From an uncultured Lentisphaeria bacterium (GTDB lineage Bacteria; Verrucomicrobiota; Lentisphaeria; Victivallales; UBA1829), in contig CASDPB010000013.1 in the NCBI GenBank assembly GCA_949282305.1, positions 62,001-126,000 on the forward strand: a DNA stretch of 64,000 bases, given 5' to 3'. A program made the translations under genes and the position numbers. Within the stretch, counting starts at the first letter, position 1. Each line of letters begins with the position of its first letter. Under the pieces are notes generated by a model. The model did not search any database and was not told the DNA's origin. It saw only the letters and a list, made by a program, of their open reading frames with translations. Shown here piece by piece: positions 51,488-60,799 of the stretch.

Positions 51488-53503
51488 TCAATCCTTTTTC
51501 CAGCGAAAACGGAAGCGGCACCGGAAATCATCCCCGTTCCATTGCGGAAAATTTGTTCCCCACTGGTTGTTCATCAGGCAGAAGCCGAAACGTCCGGCGG
51601 GTTGTGCGGGGTTCGGATCATAGTGCCACAACTCACGGTCATCCGGCAAGAACAGAGGAGCATCCATTGAATCCAGGATCAGGACGTTGTCCGCTTTTCT
51701 GATCCGGAGCGAAGATTCCGAGTCAACGGCATGAATTCCGGTTCCTCCTCCATACACTACCTGCGCAGGATCAATCCGGCAGCCGAGTTTTCCCATGCGC
51801 CACTCGGAATCGGCGGAACCGATTTTGAAATGCGCGATAATTGCCTCCGGTTTACGATCGGCACTCTTGCCAAACCACTGCAGCGTAATGTCCAGCTGTG
51901 CGTCATGCCGATGAAAAGCATATTCGACTTCCAGTCGTGATGGCGCACCGGTTTGCCTTGACAGGGGTTCCGGCCATTGCAGGCAGACCCGGACAATATT
52001 TCGTTCCGTATCAGTATCATCATGGACAAAGCGCGCATTGCCGGGAGGGAACACGCCGGACGCAGATTCCTCCGGCAAACCGATTTTTCCGAAATCCCAT
52101 GCCGCCCATCCGACCTGTTCCACTGTGCCGTCCCACGGGCAGTATTCCCGGAGATAACGCAGCATCTCTTTGCTGCCGTACGTATGATAGTTTACCTGCA
52201 GCAGCGCTTCGCCGTCGATTCCGTATGAATATTTCCCCGCGGGATCAATAAGATGAACCAGATTTCCGCAGGGATCGAATTTCGCATGAAAGCGTTCTGT
52301 TTTCACTTCGGGAATCTGCTTTTTCCCGTGAGAAAAGTCCCAAGGAACCGGTGTCAGCGCAGCCAGGTCTGCCGCGGCCTCCCTCTGTTTCTCTACAGGC
52401 AGAGCCTGCAATGCCGCATCAAGATAATTCCGCTGTTCCTTCCAGGATTCCTCAACCTTTATAAAATTCGGCTGTGTTTTCCGCAGCTCGTCCAGTTCTT
52501 CGCGACTCCAATGCACATCATCCCCCAGATGGGATTTGATGTCCAGTCCCCAGGTATGCTCTCCGACCAGTGCCAGGTTGCGGTCAAAACTGCGGGGCAC
52601 TTCCGCGGGCTTCAACTTTTTCCGGAAACGCAGAAGTTCACGAAAACGTGCGGTTTTCACGTAATCCGAGGCGATACCGTGAATCCAGCTGTCGCCGATT
52701 TCGGATTTGACCACGGGAAGAGAATCGCGAAAAGGCAGTATTGTATCGGCAAGATCATTCAGTGATACCATTGAAACGGCGGCGTTCGGATACTGCAAGC
52801 GCATTTCGCGGAAAAACTGCCGCACCATGCCGACGCCCGGCGGCGATTTGTTATCGCCGCCATGCAGAAACACCACTCTTGTCATTCCATCCGGCAAATT
52901 CATATCCGTTCCATACCCATTTCCGGCGAACATGACTACAATTTCCGATCCGTCGACCTGCCATCGGAAGAGCTGCGGCAGTTCCGGGGCATAAGAGGCG
53001 GCATTGATTCCGAAATGCAGAAATTGAACTCCCCCGCCGCGCAGCAGCGGAACAATTCCGCGGCAGTGCCCGGGGACATCGGTCATTTTCGCAGCCAATG
53101 TCCTGCGCCCGAATGCAGCATCCAGTTCCCGGCAATCCTGAAGCAATGCCGCAAACAGTGACGAGTCGAAAAGTTCACTGTGAACGGTAAACGGCAGTGC
53201 ATGATAAGCCAGGATGCCGTCCGCTAATGCCGCTTCACATTCCCGCCTGGCTCTGCCGCGCGTCTGCCGCCAGTATTCATACAGAATGTAGCTGCCGGTA
53301 TTCCAGACCAGATTCTCTCCGGTGTGTTCCGATTCAAGCTGCCGTGCCGTCTGAATTACTTCGGGAATGTAGTTGTTCAGATATTGTTCACGGACTTTCC
53401 CCGCAAAATCCGTGAACCCAATATCCAGATGCGTTTTGCATAACACAAGGATACGGCGGATTTTGACGTCGGCAATGCAGCGTCTCCAAAATGCTTCTTT
53501 CAT
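51488..53503 (-). CDS. GH38-like alpha-mannosidase-type protein (DUF5054-like)
   Basis: A 671-residue protein. CKTHLDIGFTDF gives the zinc ligands His25 and Asp27 of GH38. KMTDVPGHCRG carries the probable nucleophile Asp142, and GEHTWGLD a further His. The arrangement fits the DUF5054 branch of GH38-like enzymes, whose substrates are not established. AAGGAAG near the ATG supports the start. A 46-residue longer frame could encode a hydrophobic leader ending in Cys, but it lacks a ribosome binding site. It sits between the 1148-aa protein and the LacI gene. Confidence 0.8.
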   Translation of the reverse strand: MKEAFWRRCIADVKIRRILVLCKTHLDIGFTDFAGKVREQYLNNYIPEVIQTARQLESEHTGENLVWNTGSYILYEYWRQTRGRARRECEAALADGILAYHALPFTVHSELFDSSLFAALLQDCRELDAAFGRRTLAAKMTDVPGHCRGIVPLLRGGGVQFLHFGINAASYAPELPQLFRWQVDGSEIVVMFAGNGYGTDMNLPDGMTRVVFLHGGDNKSPPGVGMVRQFFREMRLQYPNAAVSMVSLNDLADTILPFRDSLPVVKSEIGDSWIHGIASDYVKTARFRELLRFRKKLKPAEVPRSFDRNLALVGEHTWGLDIKSHLGDDVHWSREELDELRKTQPNFIKVEESWKEQRNYLDAALQALPVEKQREAAADLAALTPVPWDFSHGKKQIPEVKTERFHAKFDPCGNLVHLIDPAGKYSYGIDGEALLQVNYHTYGSKEMLRYLREYCPWDGTVEQVGWAAWDFGKIGLPEESASGVFPPGNARFVHDDTDTERNIVRVCLQWPEPLSRQTGAPSRLEVEYAFHRHDAQLDITLQWFGKSADRKPEAIIAHFKIGSADSEWRMGKLGCRIDPAQVVYGGGTGIHAVDSESSLRIRKADNVLILDSMDAPLFLPDDRELWHYDPNPAQPAGRFGFCLMNNQWGTNFPQWNGDDFRCRFRFRWKKD

Positions 53504-53769
53504 TTCTTCCTTCTTTCTTGAAGACAGTCTTCGCTGTTTTTCATCGTTTTGACATCCGGCTTTGCTGATGAGAAGCAATATGCCTGCAACATGCAGCCGA
53601 TTTTCCATATCGCACTTCTGAAATGAGGTGAAACTTCTCATCCGGTGGACGGATTGTTTCAGGCGGATTCATGAAATGCCCGAGGATAGATGCGCCGGGT
53701 TCCGGCATAACCGCCAGAATCCCGGAGAAACTGTTTTCCCCGGGATTTTCTTCCCGGCGCCTTCCGATT

Positions 53770-56700
53770 TCATTGCCGCCATTTTATGATTCCAAATGCG
53801 GAACAGTTGTTGAAATTGCCGTTGATCACCAGAGGCCAGGAAGAACTTTCCGGCACTGTCGTTTCACCGCGTCCCAGCGAGATTCTCGCATTTTCCCCGG
53901 GATGCAAGTTGATGCTGGACAGCGGAATCACCACTTCGGCAGTCCAGCCGTCCGATGCTTTTCTTGTCTTTACTTTCCACATTCCCTTCCATTCCATTCC
54001 GGTTGCAAGATCCTGCCAGTTTTTACCAAGCACCTGTCGGGCTTCCGCATCCTTCACGGTGTAGTCCATGTTCAGCATTTCAGTTTGTATGCCCGAGGGC
54101 GAAAACGCGAATATATAGAAGGGATATGGCTTTTTTTCATCCGCGGCAATCCGCGGCGCCAGGCGAATTTCAAAATCATCCCCTTCCCACAGCGGACTGT
54201 CGTGTACTGTAAATTTATCCGCTATTTGATCCATCCGCGTTTCATAACACTTCACGGCGAAGTAAAGGTTTTCGGAGTCGTAGAGCATTTGAACCCGGGT
54301 TTTCTGTTTGGGAGACTCCTGTGAGCCGACGATACGAAAATCCTCCACGACTGCGGCATTTTTCCATACGGCATCGTTCAGTTCTCCATTGATTTCCGGA
54401 GCTTTTTCCGTCCGGGGGATTGTGACTTCGGTAGAATAACCGAAAGGAACTGTCGCAGTGGTTTCGTCGTTGCTCTTGAGGAAATCTTTCCAGTTCAATG
54501 TTTCATTGAAATTCTCTATTGCAAACGGAATCTGGTGCCCGTTTTCCATTTTGTCGCGGAATTTGTCGGACTCCATAATTTTTCCCCAGGACATATGAAC
54601 TCCGGGATAATAGCGATCCATCAGGCGCATCAGCTGCCAGGCATTCTGCTGAATCCGGAAAGAGTCTCCGCCGGACACAATCAGATTTCCCTTCTCCATC
54701 CATATTCCATTTTTCCCCCTGCGCAGAATGATTGCCGCTTTTCCGTCCGGCGGCGCCGTCAGAGTTTTTACGCCTGTGTTGTCAAGGCCGCAGAGTAAAT
54801 TGTCTTCGATCATCTTTGCGCAGCCGCGCAGCCGTTCATCTGCATCATGCGGAATCACGACCATCGCCTGGCGGAACGGGAACTGCATCAGCCGTGCGAC
54901 AGGTTCAAGGAAAAGATCCGAGCGCAAAACCATGCGGAAGTGTGCCGGCTTTCCCGCTGTCAGTTCCACTTTTGCTCCGGGTTCGATTCTGCGTCCGTTC
55001 CATTCTGCCGCATGCAGGGTAAAGTGCGCGTCCGTCTGAAAGAACAGTTCCGCACTTGCCGTATGATCGGGGACCAGGGTTGCTTTCAGCACCTTTTCAT
55101 AGGGGTCAAGCGTCATGGATGTTTCTGCTGTCACCGACACTCCCTGCGGCAGTTTGAGTCCGACGGGAGTGGAAATCAGTGCATTTCCACTCAATGTGAT
55201 TTCACATGAAAAATCTGTTTCTGCGCCATGCAGACGGGATTTCAATGTTTTTCCGCCGCGGTACCAGAACGGCAATACGGAAAAGTCACCGAAATAGCCG
55301 TTGTCGATCGTTTGTGTCACTTTGACTGGTTTGCGTTCCCGATTGGTTAGAACCAGCAGTCCGTTTAATCCCTTGCCATAGCGCACCTTGTCAAGATTGC
55401 CCTTTCCCCTGACGGGGCATGGCGGACAGAAACCGCGTTCAGAAAGTTCCGTCAGAAAGGGAATCTCGTCATAAATATCCCGATGGGTCAGAATCAGTTT
55501 CCACACTGGCATCAGGTTTGCCTGATAGAACAATGCGATTTCATCTCTGACGTAATCCTCTGCTGCCAGACGCAGCTGACGAGGCGTCATTTTTTCCCAT
55601 TTGAGGTATCTGGTCAGCTGGGTTTCATAATCAATGTTATGCATGTAAGCCGGGCGGTTGCCGCGGAAATACAAGCCGCGAATAAACATTTCATACATTT
55701 CACCGTATAATCTGGATGGATCAAAATTTTCATACAGATAAGCATCTGTTTTGAATGCGATCAGCGGATTTGCAAACCAGACGTTGCTCCATATTCCAAG
55801 AGTGCGGCCGTTTTTCTTCAGGGAATGGAAGTAGTCGCACTGTTCCTGAATGTAGCGGCTGTTCCGGATAAAGCGTCCTTTCCGGTCATAACTCCATCCG
55901 GGAATGAAATAGTCCAGGTCGCCGCGATAGACATCGTTTTGTCCGATAGCGGTCGGCCGGTCGATATCAATAAAACCGTCATAGGAAATTGCCGACATCT
56001 CGTTTTCCGCAAACAACGGGGGAATATCCCGTTTGTAAACCTGTTCCAGCGGGCTGGCCCAGCCGAACAGATGGCCGCTGAGATCATAACCCAGTGCCCA
56101 GCCCTGGTAGGGTGACTGTCCCTTCATAAGCGGATAAACGTATTTTTGAAAATGATTCTTTTCAATGACGTCTTTGTCGATCGTATTGAAAATGTAAACA
56201 CCGTTCAGAGTGTTGCCGCGGTAATCGTTTGCACGGAAACGGGCATTCCGGTCACGGTGCATCTCCTCCCGGTTGTCAATCTGCAGTTCATTTTCATTCT
56301 TGTATTTCCGTCCGGCGCGCCGCTGGGGAGTCATCGGGGACAGATCCTCCCAGAGTTCCTTATGCCCGTAAAAATCTCCTTGTTTACGGTAATAGGTGTA
56401 GGACCAGCTCAGCCCTACCCGTCCCTGTCCGCAGTATTTGACTTTCATCGGGGAATTGATGGAGCCGGTCAGAATCCCTTCATAATGACTGCTGTTGAAT
56501 TGTCCGTTGACCAGACGTTCATCCACTTCCGGGGTATAGGAAAATGCTTCTGGGAAGAGCTCCTGATAGCGGTTCATTGCATCGAATTCCGCATATTTTC
56601 CATGAAAAGGAAATGCGGTGAAAGTAATTTCACAGTGTTTTCCCGGAGGCAGGGCAATCCGTGTTGCATAATATGCTCTTCTGTCGGCGGAAACACCGGA

Positions 56701-57216
56701 TTCCAGAAAAGATGTTTTCGGACTGGGCGGCAGACCGATGCCCAGTCCGGCGGAATCGGTCAGGATGCAGGCGGCGGGATAAGTATTAATCAGGATATTG
56801 CGCTGAAACGGCGCCGTGTCAATGGGTCTTGTTTCATATCCATCCCAGAATTTCCTGGCGGTTGCAGGCAGCGTAATGCGCAGCGACGGCTCAAACAACA
56901 GATCCTTGCCGGTCGGATTCATAAACTGAAAACGCCACAGCAGCGCGCCGTTGCGGAATCTTGTCTCGGTCTTCATGTGCAGACCGTTGGCGTAAACTCC
57001 CGGACTTGTCTCCGGAACGGCCTTGCCCGTTAAATCTCCGCAAAGCACAAACTCCACAGGGAAATGAACGTCCTTGACTGAAAGTGTCATGGTTCTGCCG
57101 GCGGCATCACTCTGCCATTTTCCTTCCACGGTGGGGAGCGGCAGACTTTCCCCGTGCACGACTCCGGCATGACTCGATATGAGCAGCAGCAGGATACCAA
57201 GATATTTCATTTTCAT
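53770..57216 (-). CDS. Large secreted protein with CBM9-like C-terminal domain, family not recognised
   Basis: A 1148-residue secreted protein. The signal peptide is MKMKYLGILLLLISSHAGVVHG. Residues about 25-260 are beta-rich. Residues about 260-620 contain aromatic-rich stretches typical of a TIM-barrel glycosidase (DYFIPGWSYDRKGRF, LGIWSNVWFANPL, YMHNIDYETQL) with several candidate Asp/Glu. Residues about 620-820 are beta-sandwich, and 960-1148 form a CBM9/DOMON-like module (GELNDAVWKNAAVVEDF, LYFAVKCYE, GDDFEIRLAP, WTAEVVIPLSSI). I cannot assign a GH family. It overlaps the GH39-like gene by four bases (ATGA). Confidence 0.75.
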   Translation of the reverse strand: MKMKYLGILLLLISSHAGVVHGESLPLPTVEGKWQSDAAGRTMTLSVKDVHFPVEFVLCGDLTGKAVPETSPGVYANGLHMKTETRFRNGALLWRFQFMNPTGKDLLFEPSLRITLPATARKFWDGYETRPIDTAPFQRNILINTYPAACILTDSAGLGIGLPPSPKTSFLESGVSADRRAYYATRIALPPGKHCEITFTAFPFHGKYAEFDAMNRYQELFPEAFSYTPEVDERLVNGQFNSSHYEGILTGSINSPMKVKYCGQGRVGLSWSYTYYRKQGDFYGHKELWEDLSPMTPQRRAGRKYKNENELQIDNREEMHRDRNARFRANDYRGNTLNGVYIFNTIDKDVIEKNHFQKYVYPLMKGQSPYQGWALGYDLSGHLFGWASPLEQVYKRDIPPLFAENEMSAISYDGFIDIDRPTAIGQNDVYRGDLDYFIPGWSYDRKGRFIRNSRYIQEQCDYFHSLKKNGRTLGIWSNVWFANPLIAFKTDAYLYENFDPSRLYGEMYEMFIRGLYFRGNRPAYMHNIDYETQLTRYLKWEKMTPRQLRLAAEDYVRDEIALFYQANLMPVWKLILTHRDIYDEIPFLTELSERGFCPPCPVRGKGNLDKVRYGKGLNGLLVLTNRERKPVKVTQTIDNGYFGDFSVLPFWYRGGKTLKSRLHGAETDFSCEITLSGNALISTPVGLKLPQGVSVTAETSMTLDPYEKVLKATLVPDHTASAELFFQTDAHFTLHAAEWNGRRIEPGAKVELTAGKPAHFRMVLRSDLFLEPVARLMQFPFRQAMVVIPHDADERLRGCAKMIEDNLLCGLDNTGVKTLTAPPDGKAAIILRRGKNGIWMEKGNLIVSGGDSFRIQQNAWQLMRLMDRYYPGVHMSWGKIMESDKFRDKMENGHQIPFAIENFNETLNWKDFLKSNDETTATVPFGYSTEVTIPRTEKAPEINGELNDAVWKNAAVVEDFRIVGSQESPKQKTRVQMLYDSENLYFAVKCYETRMDQIADKFTVHDSPLWEGDDFEIRLAPRIAADEKKPYPFYIFAFSPSGIQTEMLNMDYTVKDAEARQVLGKNWQDLATGMEWKGMWKVKTRKASDGWTAEVVIPLSSINLHPGENARISLGRGETTVPESSSWPLVINGNFNNCSAFGIIKWRQ

Positions 57217-58631
57217 ATTTCACCTCTTTTTTTATAAGCCTTCAGCAATAAAACTGCAGATTGCGCGTCAATGGGCAGAATGATCGGACCGTTCGGGCGA
57301 CGGACCTCCAGGATCCGTGTCAGCTCATGAGCTTCATCAAGCAGTTCCACTGTGACATACTCCAGCTCATCGGGATGGTCAAACTCGATGGTGAGTTCCT
57401 GCTCTCCGTAATTGTAGAGACTGATTAATATTGCACAGTCTCCGGAGTCGTTTCCGCCGGCCAGCGTTTGAAACGCATATTCAATCCGGTCGGAATCCGC
57501 TGGTGCAGTCTTTTTCATGGAGTGCCTGACCTGCACGGAAAGACGTTTCGGATAAAGAGCGGCAAGCTCTCCGAATGCTTTCATGCCGTAATAGGATTTC
57601 TCCGGACGCATGGTGACAGGATGGAAGAGACCGAAATCCGTTCCGGTAACAGTATACAAATATCCCATATCCACCGGAAGATCCTGCCAGTAGATCAGGC
57701 AGCCGGTGATGAATGCGGCTGCATTGGCGTCTTTCATCGCAAGCAGCACGTTCATTTTATCTTCCGGAGTTTCTCTCATTCTGGCAAAACCGTTGCGGGG
57801 AAGATAAGACCATTCCGTGCAGTGCAGTTCCGTGTTTTTCAAGCCCTTTTCATCCAGATAGGAACGGATCTCCCGGACACATTCAGCGATCCATTCCATA
57901 TCCGAGGCGTAGAAATGAATGCTGTAAAAATCCAGAGGAAGTTTCCGTTCCGCACACAGATCAATGAACTCTTTGCCGTAATAACGGCCATTGCCGGCAT
58001 CCAGCCATTGGCAGTTCGACGGTCCTCCGATTTTAAGCTGCGGGAACCGCCGCTTCAACTCCTTTGCGGCAACGGCGTAAAAATCATAATAGGTTTCAAC
58101 GGGAGCATTCCACATGGTATGCAGATGACGCCCCTCTCCGGAAATCCCCTCCGCTTCATTCCAGATTTCCCAGTACTGAATGTCATGATGAAATCCTCCG
58201 GCCCATCCTTCATTGTAGTGACGGATGATATGCGAAACAATCTCAACCCACTTGAGCGGGTCGGGGGGAGGGTCGATCACATATTTGTTGTAACTGTGGT
58301 CAATGCTGACCCCCAGACGGTAAAAGACTCTGGTGCCGCAGGCAATGCAGTTGGCGATGTAGTCGTCGGTGGCTTTGAAATTGTAATTGCGCGGATCTTC
58401 CGGATCGGCATGGAAAAGCGGAAATATCATGGGGACATCAACCAGATTCAATCCGGGATTTTCCAATGGCGCATCATGAAGCCTGGTGACAGGAAGGCGC
58501 AGCGCTGCAAATTCCCGGCGGATATCCTGTCCTATGTTTTCAAAGGCAAGCGGAGGCGCCAGGCAGCCGCCGTTTAGTGCTTTGATGCACCCCTGAACCT
58601 GATGCTGATGCAATATGAGATGTGTTTTCAT
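57213..58631 (-). CDS. GH39-like glycoside hydrolase (clan A), probably cytosolic
   Basis: A 472-residue enzyme without signal peptide. The TIM barrel carries WEIWNEAE with the acid/base Glu159 and LHCTEWSY with the nucleophile Glu273, the spacing expected in GH39-type clan GH-A enzymes. The C-terminal ~90 residues form a small beta-sandwich. Family members cleave beta-xylosides, alpha-iduronides or rhamnosyl-glucuronides. GGAGA lies before the ATG. It is second in cluster C, coupled to the 1148-aa protein. Confidence 0.85.
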   Translation of the reverse strand: MKTHLILHQHQVQGCIKALNGGCLAPPLAFENIGQDIRREFAALRLPVTRLHDAPLENPGLNLVDVPMIFPLFHADPEDPRNYNFKATDDYIANCIACGTRVFYRLGVSIDHSYNKYVIDPPPDPLKWVEIVSHIIRHYNEGWAGGFHHDIQYWEIWNEAEGISGEGRHLHTMWNAPVETYYDFYAVAAKELKRRFPQLKIGGPSNCQWLDAGNGRYYGKEFIDLCAERKLPLDFYSIHFYASDMEWIAECVREIRSYLDEKGLKNTELHCTEWSYLPRNGFARMRETPEDKMNVLLAMKDANAAAFITGCLIYWQDLPVDMGYLYTVTGTDFGLFHPVTMRPEKSYYGMKAFGELAALYPKRLSVQVRHSMKKTAPADSDRIEYAFQTLAGGNDSGDCAILISLYNYGEQELTIEFDHPDELEYVTVELLDEAHELTRILEVRRPNGPIILPIDAQSAVLLLKAYKKRGEI

Positions 58632-58650
58632 GAAATGTCTCCAGCTGAAC

Positions 58651-59439
58651 TCAATAGCCGAATCTGGCTCCGGACCATTCCGGGGCGAACAGACCGGGAC
58701 CTCCGGGCCAGCGGCTGTTCAATGCAATATACTCTCCTCCGATGAACGCCTTCTTCGTTCCCGCATGTCCGTCAACAAACAGAATGTTGATTGCGCTCAC
58801 ATGACGCGGGTCCGGAGAACCGCTGTCCATAGGGATCGGGTAGCTCGGCACATAATACCAGCCTTCTTTGGCTGTTCCGGTTAAGGCAAAGTTCTTTCTC
58901 GCATCCATTGCCATATAGCAGACACTGGGTCTCGTTATTTCAGATGTTTTCGCCGGGACTGAAGTGGGGCCGCCTCCCATGTCGGGGACGCTGCCGTTGA
59001 CAAAAAAACTGTTCGCGCCGTATCCCGGATTAATCGTGGTCGTATCATACGAACCGACTTGATTGTCGGTCTCAAGGGCAGCACAGGCAAAATTCTTGTA
59101 AGGCACAATTTTCAGTCCGGCAAGCATGTCAACCCAGGTCATTCCCCATGGCGTGCCGCTGTGGATGGCAGTGTTCGTCTCTGTCTGCGATAAATTGGAA
59201 GGCGGAAAGTATTCACGGTAATCGCCGGCATACATTAATTCGCCCAGACCGATCTGCTTGAGATTGTTCAGGCAGCTGATCTTCTGCGCTGTCGCACGTG
59301 CCTTGCTCAAGGCGGGAAGCAGCATGCTTGCAAGAATGGCGATGATCGCAATTACTATAAGAAGTTCTATTAAGGTGAATAATGGCAGACGCCCCCGGAA
59401 TAGCGGGATGCCCGATACCGCAGTTTTTCTCTTCTCCAT
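58651..59439 (-). CDS. Prepilin-type H-X9-DG protein
   Basis: A 262-residue pseudopilin and first gene of cluster C. A 20-residue basic leader ([20 protein letters not shown]) precedes the canonical [19 protein letters not shown] helix and [36 protein letters not shown] is the standard box after the helix. The H-X9-DG motif is [25 protein letters not shown] precedes the ATG. It would be processed by prepilin peptidase and exposed on the surface or used in secretion of the clustered enzymes. Confidence 0.93.
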   Translation of the reverse strand: MEKRKTAVSGIPLFRGRLPLFTLIELLIVIAIIAILASMLLPALSKARATAQKISCLNNLKQIGLGELMYAGDYREYFPPSNLSQTETNTAIHSGTPWGMTWVDMLAGLKIVPYKNFACAALETDNQVGSYDTTTINPGYGANSFFVNGSVPDMGGGPTSVPAKTSEITRPSVCYMAMDARKNFALTGTAKEGWYYVPSYPIPMDSGSPDPRHVSAINILFVDGHAGTKKAFIGGEYIALNSRWPGGPGLFAPEWSGARFGY

Positions 59440-59605
59440 GATTCCTTCCTTTCGATTTCTGTGTTCAGTGATTGAAAAAAATTGTCATTTCACGGATTTT
59501 TCTCTTTTTTTCTGTAAGACAAGCTGTTCCCAGACCCCTGCATGATGAAAATTCATATTCGATTTTATTCTTCTCCTTTCCGCATGAGAGATTGCAAAAA
59601 TTACT

Positions 59606-59625
59606 TTAACGAAGCGCTTCGTTAA
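59606..59625. promoter_or_regulatory. Perfect 20-bp palindromic operator of cluster C
   Basis: TTAACGAAGCGCTTCGTTAA is a perfect palindrome with a central CG, as in LacI/PurR-type operators. It begins two bases downstream of the predicted -10 of cluster C. The LacI regulator at 50404-51426 is in the same cluster. Confidence 0.75.
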
Positions 59626-59627
59626 CT

Positions 59628-59655
59628 ACACTAGCAGAGATTTCTGAAAAGTCAA
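59628..59655 (-). promoter_or_regulatory. Promoter of cluster C
   Basis: Minus strand: TTGACT (59655-59650), 16-nt spacer, TAGTGT (59633-59628), directly followed by the palindromic operator. Confidence 0.6.
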
Positions 59656-60011
59656 TACGCCTTTAAAAAAAATCCGTTAATTTCCCGGGAAAAGTTCTGT
59701 GCCGGAGAAAATGGAGCTCAGGCGGGAGACAATGGACAGGCAAAGTGAAGACGGCAGTTGGGGACTTGAAAGGGGATTCTCCGCATTGCACAGCGTCTGC
59801 GGCGGAACGCGGGGCATATATTGCAGGAGATACGGTCAACTGACTGCGGAAAAATGCCGTTTCCTGCGGTGCGGACCGTCGGGAACTGCCTCGACAGGGG
59901 GGGAGGACAGTCTGTCTGCATTGCGCATGGGAACACGGAAATTGTGCCGTACAAGGCGCGCTTCGTCCGGTGCCGGAGCCGGGAATGGTACGGTTTTCCG
60001 TCTTTCCCGGT
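59656..60011. other. Intergenic stretch without a convincing gene
   Basis: The 356 bases between the cluster C promoter and the HD-protein promoter contain GC-rich open frames on both strands but no motif, ribosome binding site or RNA structure that I can support. Confidence 0.5.
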
Positions 60012-60040
60012 TTGCAGGATGTGGAATGAGGCTGTAAATT
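60012..60040 (+). promoter_or_regulatory. Promoter of the HD-domain gene
   Basis: TTGCAG (60012-60017), 17-nt spacer, TAAATT (60035-60040), 33 bases before the GTG start at 60073. Confidence 0.5.
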
Positions 60041-60072
60041 ATAGGGAACAACCGAAACAGAGGAAAACAGCC

Positions 60073-60654
60073 GTGAACTGTCTTGACATCATCTATTGTT
60101 TTTATCCGGAGGATACGCCATTGCGGCGGCTTCTGCTCCGGCACAGTGAGCAGGTGCGGGACAAGGCGTTTGCAATTCTGCGGGACTCCGCTGCCGGCAA
60201 CGGGCTGGCAGTGGACGCCCGGCTGGTATTTGACGGCGCCATGCTTCATGATATTGGAATCCTGAAATGCCATGCGCCTGAAATTTTGTGCGAGGGGACG
60301 GAACCCTATATCCGGCATGGCGTGATCGGGGCGGAGATGCTGCGTGAGTATGGACGGAAACATGGGCTTGATCTTGAGGCCTGCGCCCGTATTTGCGAGC
60401 GGCACACCGGCGCGGGGATTGCCGCGGAGGAGGTGCGGAACCGGAGACTTCCGATTCCGGTGCGCGACTATCTGCCGGAATCACCGGAGGAGAAACTGGT
60501 TTGCCTTGCGGATAAATTTTATTCAAAGTCTGGCGCGATGAAGGAGAAATCCATATCGCGCATCCGGCAGTCCATGTCGAAATTCGGGGCGGATTCTGTG
60601 ACCAGGCTGGAGGAGATGTGCCGGATGTTCGGTATCATGGATACGGAAAAATGA
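60073..60654 (+). CDS. HD-domain phosphohydrolase
   Basis: A 193-residue protein started at GTG 60073, chosen because AGAGGA lies eight bases upstream and the predicted promoter lies just before it. The HD motif is LRHSEQV (His), MLHDIG (His-Asp), YIRHGVIGAEM (His) and CERHTGAG, with the last Asp in LADKFYSK. This is the compact metal-dependent phosphohydrolase type acting on nucleotides or phosphorylated metabolites; the substrate is unknown. Confidence 0.88.
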   Translation: MNCLDIIYCFYPEDTPLRRLLLRHSEQVRDKAFAILRDSAAGNGLAVDARLVFDGAMLHDIGILKCHAPEILCEGTEPYIRHGVIGAEMLREYGRKHGLDLEACARICERHTGAGIAAEEVRNRRLPIPVRDYLPESPEEKLVCLADKFYSKSGAMKEKSISRIRQSMSKFGADSVTRLEEMCRMFGIMDTEK

Positions 60655-60733
60655 GACGGGCGCTGTGCTTCTGCCGGTGCCGGCGGATTTCCCCGGATTC
60701 TCCAAAGTGATAAGAAAAAGGTCTGTTTTGCTA

Positions 60734-60762
60734 TTTACAAATCCATAAAAACAAGATATAGT
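60734..60762 (+). promoter_or_regulatory. Promoter of the GH36-like/amidohydrolase pair
   Basis: TTTACA (60734-60739), 17-nt spacer, TATAGT (60757-60762), 38 bases before the ATG at 60800. Confidence 0.65.
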
Positions 60763-60799
60763 CCCGACAGTTTCATAACAGCAGAAGGAATTCCGGAAT

